Of a stretch of 64,000 nucleotides of DNA, positions 52,507 to 60,926 are shown one piece after another. The first letter of the stretch is position 1. Each line of letters opens with the position of its first letter. Source of the stretch: Bacteroidales bacterium (lineage in GTDB: Bacteria; Bacteroidota; Bacteroidia; Bacteroidales; UBA10428); NCBI GenBank assembly GCA_035299085.1, contig DATGXG010000064.1:1-64000 (forward strand), read 5' to 3'. The notes under the pieces were generated by a model that ran no database searches, was not told where the DNA came from, and worked only from the letters and a program-made list of their open reading frames with translations. The position numbers and the translations under genes are program-made.

Positions 52507-54771
52507 TTATTTCACTTCAATCTCAGTTTTGAGTAAGTCCTGATCACGTGAAGAACCGCCTGCCATAATCTCAAATTTCCCGGCCTCAACGCCGTATTTC
52601 ATATTGATGTTATGGTAAGCTAGCTTATCAGCAGTGATCACAAAAGTAACCTTCTTTGATTCGCCTGCTTTGAGTGCTATGCGCTGAAAATCCTTTAACT
52701 CTTTCACAGGGCGGGTTACGGTGCTGACCTTATCGCGTATGTAAAGCTGAACAATCTCAACTCCCTCTTTCTTGCCGGTGTTGGACACTTCAACAGTAAC
52801 CTTAACCGACTCCCTGTTTTTGATTGTTTTCTTTTCGGCTTTGATCTTGTCATATTTGAACGTGGTGTAGCTCAATCCGTAACCAAAATGGTAAAGAGGA
52901 TCTATCTTTTCTGAAAGGAAATCATGGAACTGGGCACTGGGCTTATGATTGTAATACATGGGCAATTGTCCGGCCGACCTCGGAACTGTAATTGTAAGTT
53001 TCCCTGAAGGATTGACATCACCAAACAGGATGTCTGCTGCGGCAGTTCCTGTTTCCTGGCCCATATACCAGCCTTCAACAATAGCCGGTGCTTTTTCAGC
53101 AAGCTTGTTAATTGACAGGGGACGGCCGTTAACAAGGTACACAACAACCGGTTTTCCGAGCGCCAGCATGGCATCGGCAAGTTCCTGCTGTTCGCCGAAA
53201 AGGTCCAGTGTGCTGTTATCACCGATATGATTCTTGGCCCATGCTTCACGGCACAGATGCTCGTTTTCACCGATTGTCAGTATGATCACATCAGCTTTTT
53301 TGGCGGTTTCAACAGCCTCTTTGATAAGCTTCAGGTTTTCTTCACGCGAAGCAAAAACGATATCATCGTATTTCCAGTTAAAATAACTGGTGCTTGTATT
53401 GGTTGTGAGTTTGCATCCCTGGGCAAACAGCACTTCGCTTTGTTTCCCGGCCTTTTTGGTGATTCCTTCAAGCAAACTGACCTTCTGATGAGGTTCGCCT
53501 GCATACCCGCCGAAATACAAATCTTTTGCACAAGGACCTACAACCGCGATTTTCCTGAATTTTGAAGCCGAAAGGGGTAACAGGTTGCCTTCGTTCTTAA
53601 GAAGCACGATGGATTCACGGGCTGCCTTAAGAGCTGCCTGCCTGTGTTCGGGCTTTTTGCTTACCGCAATAGCCTCGTCCCAATTGATAAAAGGATTCTC
53701 GAACAAACCCAGTTCGAATTTCAATTTCAGGGTTTGCGCAACCGCCTTATCAATTTCGGATTCCTTTACTTTACGTTCTTTAACCAGTTTGGGAAGAAGT
53801 TTATAGAAATTTCCCTGGGGAAATTCATATTGCACACCGGCGTTAAAAGCAGTGGCGGCGGCTTCCTTTTCATCTGCTACTACAAAATGTTTTAGCAACA
53901 GCTGGTCGATTCCGTAATAATCAGATACGATCATGCCATTGAATTTCCACTCTTTGCGAAGCAGATCCAGCAACAGCCATTTATTTGAATGCGATGGAAC
54001 ACCGTCCACCTCGTTGTATGACGGCATTACCGAAACGGGTTTAGCCTTATCGATACACATTTTAAAGGGAGGCATATGATAATCATAAAGCACCCTGAGC
54101 GAATAGTTTGCCGGGCCCTGGTTCTGGCCGCCTTCCGACTGACCGTGACCCACAAGGTGTTTAAGTGTGGCTGCCACATGGTTTTTAGCCACCTTTCCGT
54201 TTTTGGATCCCTGTAAGCCTTTAACAGCAGCCACAGAAAGCATTCCGTTCAGGTAAGGATCTTCACCGTAGGTCTCTTCAACCCTTCCCCACCTTGGATC
54301 GCGGCAAACATCAATAACAGGTGTGAGGGCATGATGAGTTCCCCTGGAGCGCATTTCATGGGCAACAACGCCATATACTTCCTCGAAAAGAGCCGGATCC
54401 CAAGAACAGGCGAGGCCTATTGCCTGGGGAAACACTGTCGATTCCGGCCGCATCATCCCATGCTGACCTTCATCCACAAACATGGCAGGTATGCCAAGGC
54501 GGGTGTTCTCGACAAGATATTGCTGGATCTTGTTCCTCATGGCTACCGTTTCCTTGATGCCAAAGGGAGCTGGATGAATGGAATGACAACCTTTTCCGAA
54601 TACAGCCTTCATTTTCTCAGGATCTTTAAAGATTTCTTCCTTGAAATCTTCAACTCCCCCGTTCCAAAGGCCCATCAATTGTGCGGCCTTTTCTTCGATT
54701 GTCATTCGTTTCAGCAGATCCTTAACCCGCTTTTCAACGGGCAGTTTCGGGTTTTTATAGGGTGCGTTCAT
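52507..54771 (-). CDS. Glycoside hydrolase family 3 beta-glycosidase
   Basis: A 754-residue GH3 enzyme with N-terminal TIM barrel, C-terminal sandwich and fibronectin-III-like end domain. The nucleophile region reads NGMIVSDYYGIDQL (Asp in SDY). Other family words are GRVEETYGEDPYLNGML and LTITVPRSAGQLPMYYNHKP. Context favours beta-xylosidase. No signal peptide is seen at MNAPYKNPKLPVEKRVKDLL, so it may be cytoplasmic, acting on sugars brought in by the symporter. It lies 12 nt upstream of the GH115 gene. Confidence 0.92.
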   Translation of the reverse strand: MNAPYKNPKLPVEKRVKDLLKRMTIEEKAAQLMGLWNGGVEDFKEEIFKDPEKMKAVFGKGCHSIHPAPFGIKETVAMRNKIQQYLVENTRLGIPAMFVDEGQHGMMRPESTVFPQAIGLACSWDPALFEEVYGVVAHEMRSRGTHHALTPVIDVCRDPRWGRVEETYGEDPYLNGMLSVAAVKGLQGSKNGKVAKNHVAATLKHLVGHGQSEGGQNQGPANYSLRVLYDYHMPPFKMCIDKAKPVSVMPSYNEVDGVPSHSNKWLLLDLLRKEWKFNGMIVSDYYGIDQLLLKHFVVADEKEAAATAFNAGVQYEFPQGNFYKLLPKLVKERKVKESEIDKAVAQTLKLKFELGLFENPFINWDEAIAVSKKPEHRQAALKAARESIVLLKNEGNLLPLSASKFRKIAVVGPCAKDLYFGGYAGEPHQKVSLLEGITKKAGKQSEVLFAQGCKLTTNTSTSYFNWKYDDIVFASREENLKLIKEAVETAKKADVIILTIGENEHLCREAWAKNHIGDNSTLDLFGEQQELADAMLALGKPVVVYLVNGRPLSINKLAEKAPAIVEGWYMGQETGTAAADILFGDVNPSGKLTITVPRSAGQLPMYYNHKPSAQFHDFLSEKIDPLYHFGYGLSYTTFKYDKIKAEKKTIKNRESVKVTVEVSNTGKKEGVEIVQLYIRDKVSTVTRPVKELKDFQRIALKAGESKKVTFVITADKLAYHNINMKYGVEAGKFEIMAGGSSRDQDLLKTEIEVK

Positions 54772-54778
54772 AATAATT

Positions 54779-54799
54779 ACGATTTACGATTTACGATTT
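54779..54799 (-). repeat. Three ACGATTT units in the GH3 leader
   Basis: Three perfect 7-nt units, read AAATCGT on the minus strand, ending 8 nt from the GH3 ATG. Further A-rich variants (AAATTGT, AAATAGT) lie just upstream. Another case of a short A-rich tandem tract set directly before a start codon. Confidence 0.6.
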
Positions 54800-54859
54800 G
54801 TTTTACAATTTACTATTTAGGATAAATAAGTTTATGGTTTACAGTATCCAGCATCCAGC

Positions 54860-56323
54860 CTAATACTGTTTCCGCCTCTCAGCCAGTTCATTCTGCATTT
54901 GAATTTCAGTGGCACGGTCGATCTTGTAGAACATCAGGATACCGATAATAATCAGGATGGACAGGGCAGGATACAAACTCGATGAAAGCCTGATTCCCTG
55001 GATAGCAGTGTCGCTTTGCTGAACCAATGCCTGGTTTGCTGCCGGAGCAACATAACCGTACCATTTAAGCAACATTCCGCTGATGGCTCCGCCGATGGCA
55101 AGACCCACTTTCAGTCCGATCAATCCGCCTGCAAACAGCAAAGCAGTTGCCCTCCGGTTATGCTTCCAATCGGAATAATCAGCCACATCAGCCAGCATAG
55201 CCCATGGAATGGCCATTGTAATACCCCACGAAAGGTTGAACAAAACCTGTAAAAGCAATACCATCATCACATTGGCAGGAGAAACCACATAGAAAAGTGC
55301 GATGAACAGGGTTGAAGGAATCAGTCCTATGACCAGGATATTCCTTTTGCCCATCTTTTTTCCCATGGCACTCGATATTACAATTCCTAAGAGAGATGCC
55401 AACTGCCCAAAAATATTGGTAATGCCGAAAACACTCACTGCCGGATCGGCATTCTGTCCGGCAAGACCAATCATTTCAAGGAAGCCACCCATTCCATTGT
55501 TGAGTTTATTCATAAAATCAGTCATGCTGGGTAAATCCAGGTAATTCTGGAAATAAAAAAGAAGCATTCCGTTTCTGAGCGAAAGGAAAGTAAAAGTCAT
55601 TATGAACACAAGGAACAGGATCACCCATTGCTTATTTTGAAGCAGGCTTGATATATCCTCTTTAAGCGAAGGCTTTTGGGCGGGACTGGGCTTAATGCGT
55701 TCTTTAGTTGTGGAGAAAGTAATCAGGAAGAAGATCATGGCTAGGGCTGAAAAGATACCCATGGTTATCATATACCCCTTCTCACTGTCGCCTTTACCAA
55801 AATGATTTACCATAGGTGCAGCAAATCCCTGTATAGCAAGCTGTGCAAGAACAACAAAAACAAATCTTACTGAAAACATACTGCTCCGCTGCTTCTGATC
55901 ACCGGTTATTACACCGCTCAAGGCAGAATAAGGAACATTGTTGGCCGAATAAACAAGCATTAATAATATATAGGTAATGAATGCCCATACCACCTTACCT
56001 GATGGTTCCATATCAGGCGTGAAAAAGGCCAGAAAGCCGAACAATCCGAACGGCACAGCTGTCCATAAAATCCAGGGCCTGAATTTTCCCCAGCGTGTTT
56101 CAGTGCGGTCGGCTATAACCCCCATGACCGGATCAGCAACTGCCCCTATCAGACGTCCTACAAGGAACAATATGGCAATGGTGCCACCTCCGATCCCGAA
56201 CGTATTGGCATAAAAACTCAGCTGAAGAAGCATTATCGTCTGGAAAATAAAATTGGCGGCGGCGTCACCCAGCGCGAAACCTATTTTTTCCCTTACTGAT
56301 ATTTTTTCGGTTTGTGATTGCAT
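54860..56323 (-). CDS. Glycoside-pentoside-hexuronide (GPH) family MFS symporter
   Basis: A 487-residue transporter with 12 predicted membrane segments. GPH hallmarks are EKIGFALGDAAANFIFQ at the N-terminus, FLVGRLIGAVADPVMGVIADRT with RTETRWGKFRPWIL after it, and YSANNVPYSALSGVITGD. Similar to XynP/UidB/MelB, importing glycosides or hexuronides with cations. First gene of the GH3-GH115 operon and divergent from the SDR gene, consistent with uptake of glucuronoxylan fragments or glucuronate (inference). Confidence 0.92.
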   Translation of the reverse strand: MQSQTEKISVREKIGFALGDAAANFIFQTIMLLQLSFYANTFGIGGGTIAILFLVGRLIGAVADPVMGVIADRTETRWGKFRPWILWTAVPFGLFGFLAFFTPDMEPSGKVVWAFITYILLMLVYSANNVPYSALSGVITGDQKQRSSMFSVRFVFVVLAQLAIQGFAAPMVNHFGKGDSEKGYMITMGIFSALAMIFFLITFSTTKERIKPSPAQKPSLKEDISSLLQNKQWVILFLVFIMTFTFLSLRNGMLLFYFQNYLDLPSMTDFMNKLNNGMGGFLEMIGLAGQNADPAVSVFGITNIFGQLASLLGIVISSAMGKKMGKRNILVIGLIPSTLFIALFYVVSPANVMMVLLLQVLFNLSWGITMAIPWAMLADVADYSDWKHNRRATALLFAGGLIGLKVGLAIGGAISGMLLKWYGYVAPAANQALVQQSDTAIQGIRLSSSLYPALSILIIIGILMFYKIDRATEIQMQNELAERRKQY

Positions 56324-56404
56324 TTGTTCTGCTTTTGGTTAGTGAAATGAAATATTAAAAGGCTGATTTAAATGTAAAAATCTTTTTTTACGTGACAATG
56401 GACA

Positions 56405-56426
56405 TAGCGTACTTTTTACGTCAAGT
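56405..56426 (+). promoter_or_regulatory. 22-nt motif shared with the sigma-factor promoter region
   Basis: TAGCGTACTTTTTACGTCAA plus GT here resembles 6134-6155 with 18 of 22 positions equal. TTTTTACGT also occurs as a direct repeat at about 56384-56392 and 56412-56420. It lies in the 208-nt divergent region between the symporter and SDR genes, where a regulator of both operons would be expected. Confidence 0.35.
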
Positions 56427-56454
56427 ATTTCTAAAATTAAAGCAATTAAATAAT

Positions 56455-56462
56455 TATTTTTG
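56455..56462 (+). promoter_or_regulatory. -7 element of the SDR-manD transcript
   Basis: TATTTTTG matches TAnnTTTG, 69 nt before the SDR ATG at 56532. No clear -33 box, which would suit an activator-dependent promoter. Confidence 0.45.
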
Positions 56463-56531
56463 CAATCGGTTGCAGAGTAGAGCGATACAAACTTTTAACA
56501 ATTCGAACATCAAGGCAATAGACAAACGAAA

Positions 56532-57290
56532 ATGAATCCTCTGATCGAAAAAGAGATTAAAACAGCTTTAATTACAGGCGGAGCATCCGGTATAGGCCTT
56601 GCCATTGCCCGAAAATTCACTGAAAATGGGATCCGGTGCATCCTGGTTGGAAGAGATGAGATGAAGTTATCAAAAGCCGCAACAAACCTGGGAAAGACTT
56701 GTGAGTTCGTAGCTTTTGATATAACCAGGTTTAGCGAAATTCCCGGGATGGTGACCGATATATATACGCGCCTCGGAAAGATTGACGTTCTTGTCAATAA
56801 TGCCGGCATCCACCTGAAGAAACCGCTTTTCGAAGTTACAGATGAAGAATATCAAACGGTGATCCGCACAAACCAGGTTGCCGTATTTTCCCTGAGCCGC
56901 GAAGTAGGGTCCCGCATGGCCCGTGATAAAAAAGGCAGTATTATAAACATCAGTTCAATGGCATCACAATACGGTCTTCCGCAGGTTATTGCCTATACAG
57001 CGGCCAAATCGGCCGTGGAAGGAATGACAAGAGCCATGGCTGTTGAACTTTCACCGTTGGGCATCAGGGTCAACTGCATTGCCCCTGGATTTATTGAAAC
57101 CGAAATGTCGTCAAACGCACTGGATAAGGACCGCGGCAGAAAAGAAAAGGTTTTGAGCCGCACACCTATGGGTCGCCTGGGAAAAGCGGAAGAAGTAGCC
57201 GATGCCGCCCTGTTCCTTGCCACCGATGCCTCCTCATATATAACCGGAGTGGTTTTGCCGGTTGACGGGGGTAATGCTGTAGGATTTTAG
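56532..57290 (+). CDS. SDR-family oxidoreductase, probable hexonate/hexuronate dehydrogenase
   Basis: A 252-residue short-chain dehydrogenase. Cofactor motif TGGASGIGLAIA (about residues 16-27), NNAG at about 88-91, catalytic serine in INISSMASQYG, and YTAAK (Tyr-x3-Lys), then the C-terminal TGVVLPVDGGNAVGF. Similar to gluconate 5-dehydrogenase/KduD-type enzymes. Next to ManD and the GH115 operon, fructuronate-to-mannonate reduction is a likely role (inference). Confidence 0.85.
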   Translation: MNPLIEKEIKTALITGGASGIGLAIARKFTENGIRCILVGRDEMKLSKAATNLGKTCEFVAFDITRFSEIPGMVTDIYTRLGKIDVLVNNAGIHLKKPLFEVTDEEYQTVIRTNQVAVFSLSREVGSRMARDKKGSIINISSMASQYGLPQVIAYTAAKSAVEGMTRAMAVELSPLGIRVNCIAPGFIETEMSSNALDKDRGRKEKVLSRTPMGRLGKAEEVADAALFLATDASSYITGVVLPVDGGNAVGF

Positions 57291-57524
57291 AACAGACCGG
57301 GAGAGGGGGAGACAGGGTGAAGGGGTGATGGGGTGAAGGGGTGATAGGGTGATGGGGTGATGAGGTGATGGGGTGATAGGGTGATGGGGTGAAGGGGTGA
57401 TGAGGTGATGAGGTGATGGGGTGACTAGTCCCATGAGTCTCATTCGTCCCATAGGTCCCAGACCAGTAGACCAGTAGACCAGTAAACTAACAGACTAACA
57501 GACTACAGACCAACAGACTAACCA
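57291..57524 (+). repeat. Composite leader cassette D between SDR and manD
   Basis: Plus-strand order: GGGGTGAT/GGGGTGAA units (57303-57423, about 14 copies), a link with AGTCCCATGAGTC and GTCCCATAGGTCC (57427-57459), AGACCAGT units (57459-57484), then AACAGACTAACAGACTA units (57486-57522) ending 2 nt from the manD ATG. Same block order and polarity as the cassettes before aspA and hydG, 50 kb away on the opposite strand. The (GGGGTGAN)n run has strong G-quadruplex potential on the coding strand. Confidence 0.85.
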
Positions 57525-58736
57525 ATGAAAATAACATCCGCAAAAGCCATCCTCACCTGTCCCGGAAGAAATTTTGTAACGCTTAAAATCATGACCGATG
57601 CCGGCATATACGGGTTGGGAGATGCCACACTTAACGGCATGGAAAAACCTGTACTATCTTTTCTTGAAAGCTATTGCATACCGACACTCATTGGTAAAGA
57701 CCCCTTCAATACCGAAGATACCTGGCAGTATTTTTACAGGGGCGTTTACTGGAAAAGAGGTTCTGTGGCCATGACTGCATTATCAGCTATTGACATGGCA
57801 CTGTGGGATATAAAAGGAAAAGCGCTCAACACACCGCTGTATAACCTGCTGGGAGGGAAAAGCCGCGACCGGGTGATGGTTTATGCTCATGCCAATGGCG
57901 CCACACTGGATGAAACAATTGAAAACGCCGGTAAAGAAAAGGAAAAGGGATTCAAAGCCATCCGGCTGCAATCCGGTGTTCCCGGGATTTCGCATGCCTA
58001 TGGGGTGGCTTCAAAAGAAACCGGTTTTTATGAGCCTGCCCATAAGGGATTACCGGTAACCGAATATTGGAGCACTTCGAAATACCTTGATTTTATTCCC
58101 AGGGTATTTGAAACGGCAAGGCATGAATTCGGCACTGAGATTCACCTGTTGCACGATGTACATCACCGGTGTACGCCTATTGAGGCGGCGCGACTGGCAA
58201 AAAATCTTGAGCCATACCGCCTGTTCTGGCTGGAGGACCCGGTGAGCGGTGAACTGCAGGAAGGATTGCGGTTGCTGAGGAAACATTCCGTAACGCCTGT
58301 TGCCATCGGAGAAGTCTTTAATTCAGTTTACGACTACACCATGCTGATAACCGAACAGCTCATCGATTACATCCGCATGCCTTTATCACATGGGGGCGGG
58401 ATAACTCACCTGAAAAAGTTAGCTGATTTTGCATCCATATACCATATTCAGACCGGCCTTCACGGTGCCACCGACCTGTCACCGGTTAATCTTGCCGCTT
58501 CCATTCATTTCAATATGGCAATCAACAATTTCGGAATCCTTGAATACATGCCGCACCAGGAAATTGTGAATGAGGTTTTCAAAATCAATTACTCATTTCA
58601 CGATGGCTTTCTGTCGGTCTCTGATTCTCCCGGTATAGGCGTGGATATCGATGAAGATAAAGCCGCACAATACCCTTATCAAATGGCCTCCCTCCCGGTT
58701 AACCGGAAAGAGGATGGAACCATGTTTTATTGGTAG
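57525..58736 (+). CDS. manD: D-mannonate dehydratase (ManD/RspA, enolase superfamily)
   Basis: A 403-residue enolase-superfamily dehydratase turning mannonate into 2-keto-3-deoxygluconate. Family features are KITSAKAILTCPGRNFVTLK at the start, ALSAIDMALWDIKGKALNTPLYNLLGG, the YAHANG segment, metal-binding LLHDVHHR (Asp), WLEDPV (Glu) and IGEVF (Glu), and QTGLHGATDLSPV (catalytic His). Downstream of an SDR and near GH115, it completes a glucuronate route. It is expressed behind a 234-nt repeat leader. Confidence 0.93.
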   Translation: MKITSAKAILTCPGRNFVTLKIMTDAGIYGLGDATLNGMEKPVLSFLESYCIPTLIGKDPFNTEDTWQYFYRGVYWKRGSVAMTALSAIDMALWDIKGKALNTPLYNLLGGKSRDRVMVYAHANGATLDETIENAGKEKEKGFKAIRLQSGVPGISHAYGVASKETGFYEPAHKGLPVTEYWSTSKYLDFIPRVFETARHEFGTEIHLLHDVHHRCTPIEAARLAKNLEPYRLFWLEDPVSGELQEGLRLLRKHSVTPVAIGEVFNSVYDYTMLITEQLIDYIRMPLSHGGGITHLKKLADFASIYHIQTGLHGATDLSPVNLAASIHFNMAINNFGILEYMPHQEIVNEVFKINYSFHDGFLSVSDSPGIGVDIDEDKAAQYPYQMASLPVNRKEDGTMFYW

Positions 58737-58742
58737 TGAAGT

Positions 58743-58811
58743 GAATTCGTTTGAATGAATTCGTTTGAATGAATTCGTTTGAATGAAATCGTTTGAATGA
58801 AATTGTTTGAA
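58743..58811. repeat. GAATTCGTTTGAAT tandem repeat
   Basis: Three perfect 14-nt units (58743-58784), then two degenerate ones, in the spacer between convergent manD and the small membrane protein gene. CAAACTTCTTTT repeats follow up to 58862, giving GTTTGAA...TTCAAAC symmetry similar to the convergent spacer at 38815-38930. Confidence 0.8.
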
Positions 58812-58864
58812 ACGGTTTGAATACTTTTTTCGAACTCTTTTTCAAACTTCTTTTCAAACTTCTT

Positions 58865-59233
58865 CTATAACGCCCTTATAAAACTGCCGTTTGTAATCAT
58901 CTTCAACACATTGATACCATACCAAACATGGGCGTAGAAGCACATAAGCACAAATAAACCAATCACGAACATAAAGAGGAGGCCCAAATACCGGCCGGCC
59001 AGATTATGGCCGGCTTTGACAAAGCGTCGCGAAAACGAATCAATCCATTGCTGAAGCCATGTGAAAAGCGGGAAGAAAATCAGGGCAATGATTCCCATCG
59101 AGATCAGTGTAAACCGCAACGGCTTTACCTGCCATTTATAACTGATGAGCTTATCGGTAATGTAGCCGGTAACCAGGTTGGCAGTAAGCAGGGTGAAGAG
59201 CGTAGCCGTGAAATTGAAAAGTTTTTTGTACAT
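58865..59233 (-). CDS. Small membrane protein, function unknown
   Basis: A 122-residue protein with about three hydrophobic helices: FTATLFTLLTANLVTGYI, FTLISMGIIALIFFPLFTWL and LGLLFMFVIGLFVLMCFYA. Many Arg/Lys residues lie between helices 2 and 3. No family was recognised. Last gene of a minus-strand set after ychF and the M14 peptidase, with a 19-nt gap, so probably co-transcribed. Confidence 0.65.
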   Translation of the reverse strand: MYKKLFNFTATLFTLLTANLVTGYITDKLISYKWQVKPLRFTLISMGIIALIFFPLFTWLQQWIDSFSRRFVKAGHNLAGRYLGLLFMFVIGLFVLMCFYAHVWYGINVLKMITNGSFIRAL

Positions 59234-59252
59234 AACTAACTGGTGTGAGATA

Positions 59253-60926
59253 TCATGGATTTAATTTAAGAACCGGGAAATTCCAGGATTGCCCGTTATA
59301 CATTACATGAATAACATATTTGCCCGGGGCAAGATGTTCTACCGGAATGTCTACCTGGCCGGAATATTTAACAGGAATCGTAATGATCTTCACAGCCCTT
59401 CCGAGCATATCAATGAAAAGAATATCAAGGTTGTAACCTGAATAGGGAATATCCAGGCAGAAATGTGACGTGAAGGGATTCGGGTAAACAGTCATACCAA
59501 AACCCTTGCCAAGCTTTATATCGGAAATTGTAAGGTGCCTGTTTTCCACTGATACATTTACAATCTTTGGCGAATAACCGGTTGCCGTATAAACAACCTG
59601 GTAGGTACCTTCCTGTATAAGCCTGTAGTAAGATCCATCGTCATTTCTTGTATACACGAAAGAATTGTCAAAATCATGTTCGATAATCCTGACCCTTGCC
59701 CTCAAAGGCAGACCTGTTAATGAATCCACAACAGTTCCTGCAAAACCGGTGTACATTTCCTCCATATACCCGAGAAGGCTGCGCTTATTATAATCCCAGT
59801 ATTTAACCAGGTCATTTTCAGGAGGGATCTTGTCATCACCCAGTTCAATTGTCACCTCCCGACCGTTCAGATAATAATTTACATAGTCCTGCCTTCCGCC
59901 ATAGACCTGGTACCAGGAAATACCCCTTGTGATCCCGTTATTTAAAAAGGTCATATAACCCAGGGGAGCATGTGCATGAACGGTATCCGTGTACGCCCTG
60001 GATATCAGTTTATACCAGGATTCATCCGCATGACGGCTTTCCCAGGTATCCCAGGGATAATTTACAACCTCTGCTCCTCCGTGAAAATTAGCCGATAATA
60101 CAGGCTTTATCATACTCATAAACCGCATCATTGACCTTGTTTCCGGCTGAAGTGCCGTAGTATCAATAAAACCCAGTCCTATTTCAGGAAAATCCCGGTT
60201 AAGATCAACCGCATTGCTGTTAAACCGTATGGCACCATCAATGGATGAATCGGAAAGAAAATATGCGCCGTCAGGATTTGCAAGCGGGTTGATCCAGACC
60301 TCAGCATTATCAACCAGGCGGGTTATTTCAGGAACCACGGAATAACCGCTTAGAAGTGAATCGACAAGCTGAAGCATCAGGATGTAACCAAGCGGTTCGT
60401 CGCCATGCATGCTGCCGGAATAAAACAATACAGGTTCCTTCTCACGTTCACCGGGATTATCGCTGATTTCAAGAGCCAAAAGTTTATGACCTTTTGGTGT
60501 GGTTCCGAAATCCACAAGCCTGCACAACTGCGGAAAATCGATTGCAAATTGGTGCATTTTTGAAATATACTCGTCATACCGCGGATAGCTAACACGGGTG
60601 GCTGACCTTTGATTCACCTTTGTTCTGAGAGAAGGTGCCTCAACTATTTCAAAGGGAATATTGAGTCTTATGAATTCTTCAAACTGACCGGAGTTTGCAT
60701 AAGCGGTTATGGTGTCATTTTTAATTTGATCAATAGACACGATCCGGGTAAGTCGGCTGATATCAGGGGTATCTGCTATTCTGAACCTGATGATCACTTC
60801 TCCGCGTGTGGCAATACTATTTCTTGCCGCTGATGTGTTTTTTTCAACGGATTGCGGGTGTACCGGAACAATGAGAACCTGAAATACGAATAAAAGAGTA
60901 AGAACAGGTTTCCAGAGCTCAGACAT
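59253..60926 (-). CDS. Secreted M14 zinc carboxypeptidase with T9SS sorting domain
   Basis: A 557-residue metallopeptidase counted from ATG 60926. Signal peptide about 1-25 (LTLLFVFQVLIVPVHPQS). Zinc ligands in SGSMHGDEPLG (His, Glu) and SANFHGGAEVVNY (His); catalytic Glu in VTIELGDDK. A carboxypeptidase-regulatory-like domain (GTVVDSLTGLPLRARV) follows, then a C-terminal type IX sorting domain (MTVYPNPFTSHFCLDI to GKYVIHV). The frame is open to 60953, but ATG 60926 overlaps the ychF stop by 8 nt and gives a better signal peptide. Exported and anchored or released through the T9SS. Confidence 0.9.
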   Translation of the reverse strand: MSELWKPVLTLLFVFQVLIVPVHPQSVEKNTSAARNSIATRGEVIIRFRIADTPDISRLTRIVSIDQIKNDTITAYANSGQFEEFIRLNIPFEIVEAPSLRTKVNQRSATRVSYPRYDEYISKMHQFAIDFPQLCRLVDFGTTPKGHKLLALEISDNPGEREKEPVLFYSGSMHGDEPLGYILMLQLVDSLLSGYSVVPEITRLVDNAEVWINPLANPDGAYFLSDSSIDGAIRFNSNAVDLNRDFPEIGLGFIDTTALQPETRSMMRFMSMIKPVLSANFHGGAEVVNYPWDTWESRHADESWYKLISRAYTDTVHAHAPLGYMTFLNNGITRGISWYQVYGGRQDYVNYYLNGREVTIELGDDKIPPENDLVKYWDYNKRSLLGYMEEMYTGFAGTVVDSLTGLPLRARVRIIEHDFDNSFVYTRNDDGSYYRLIQEGTYQVVYTATGYSPKIVNVSVENRHLTISDIKLGKGFGMTVYPNPFTSHFCLDIPYSGYNLDILFIDMLGRAVKIITIPVKYSGQVDIPVEHLAPGKYVIHVMYNGQSWNFPVLKLNP

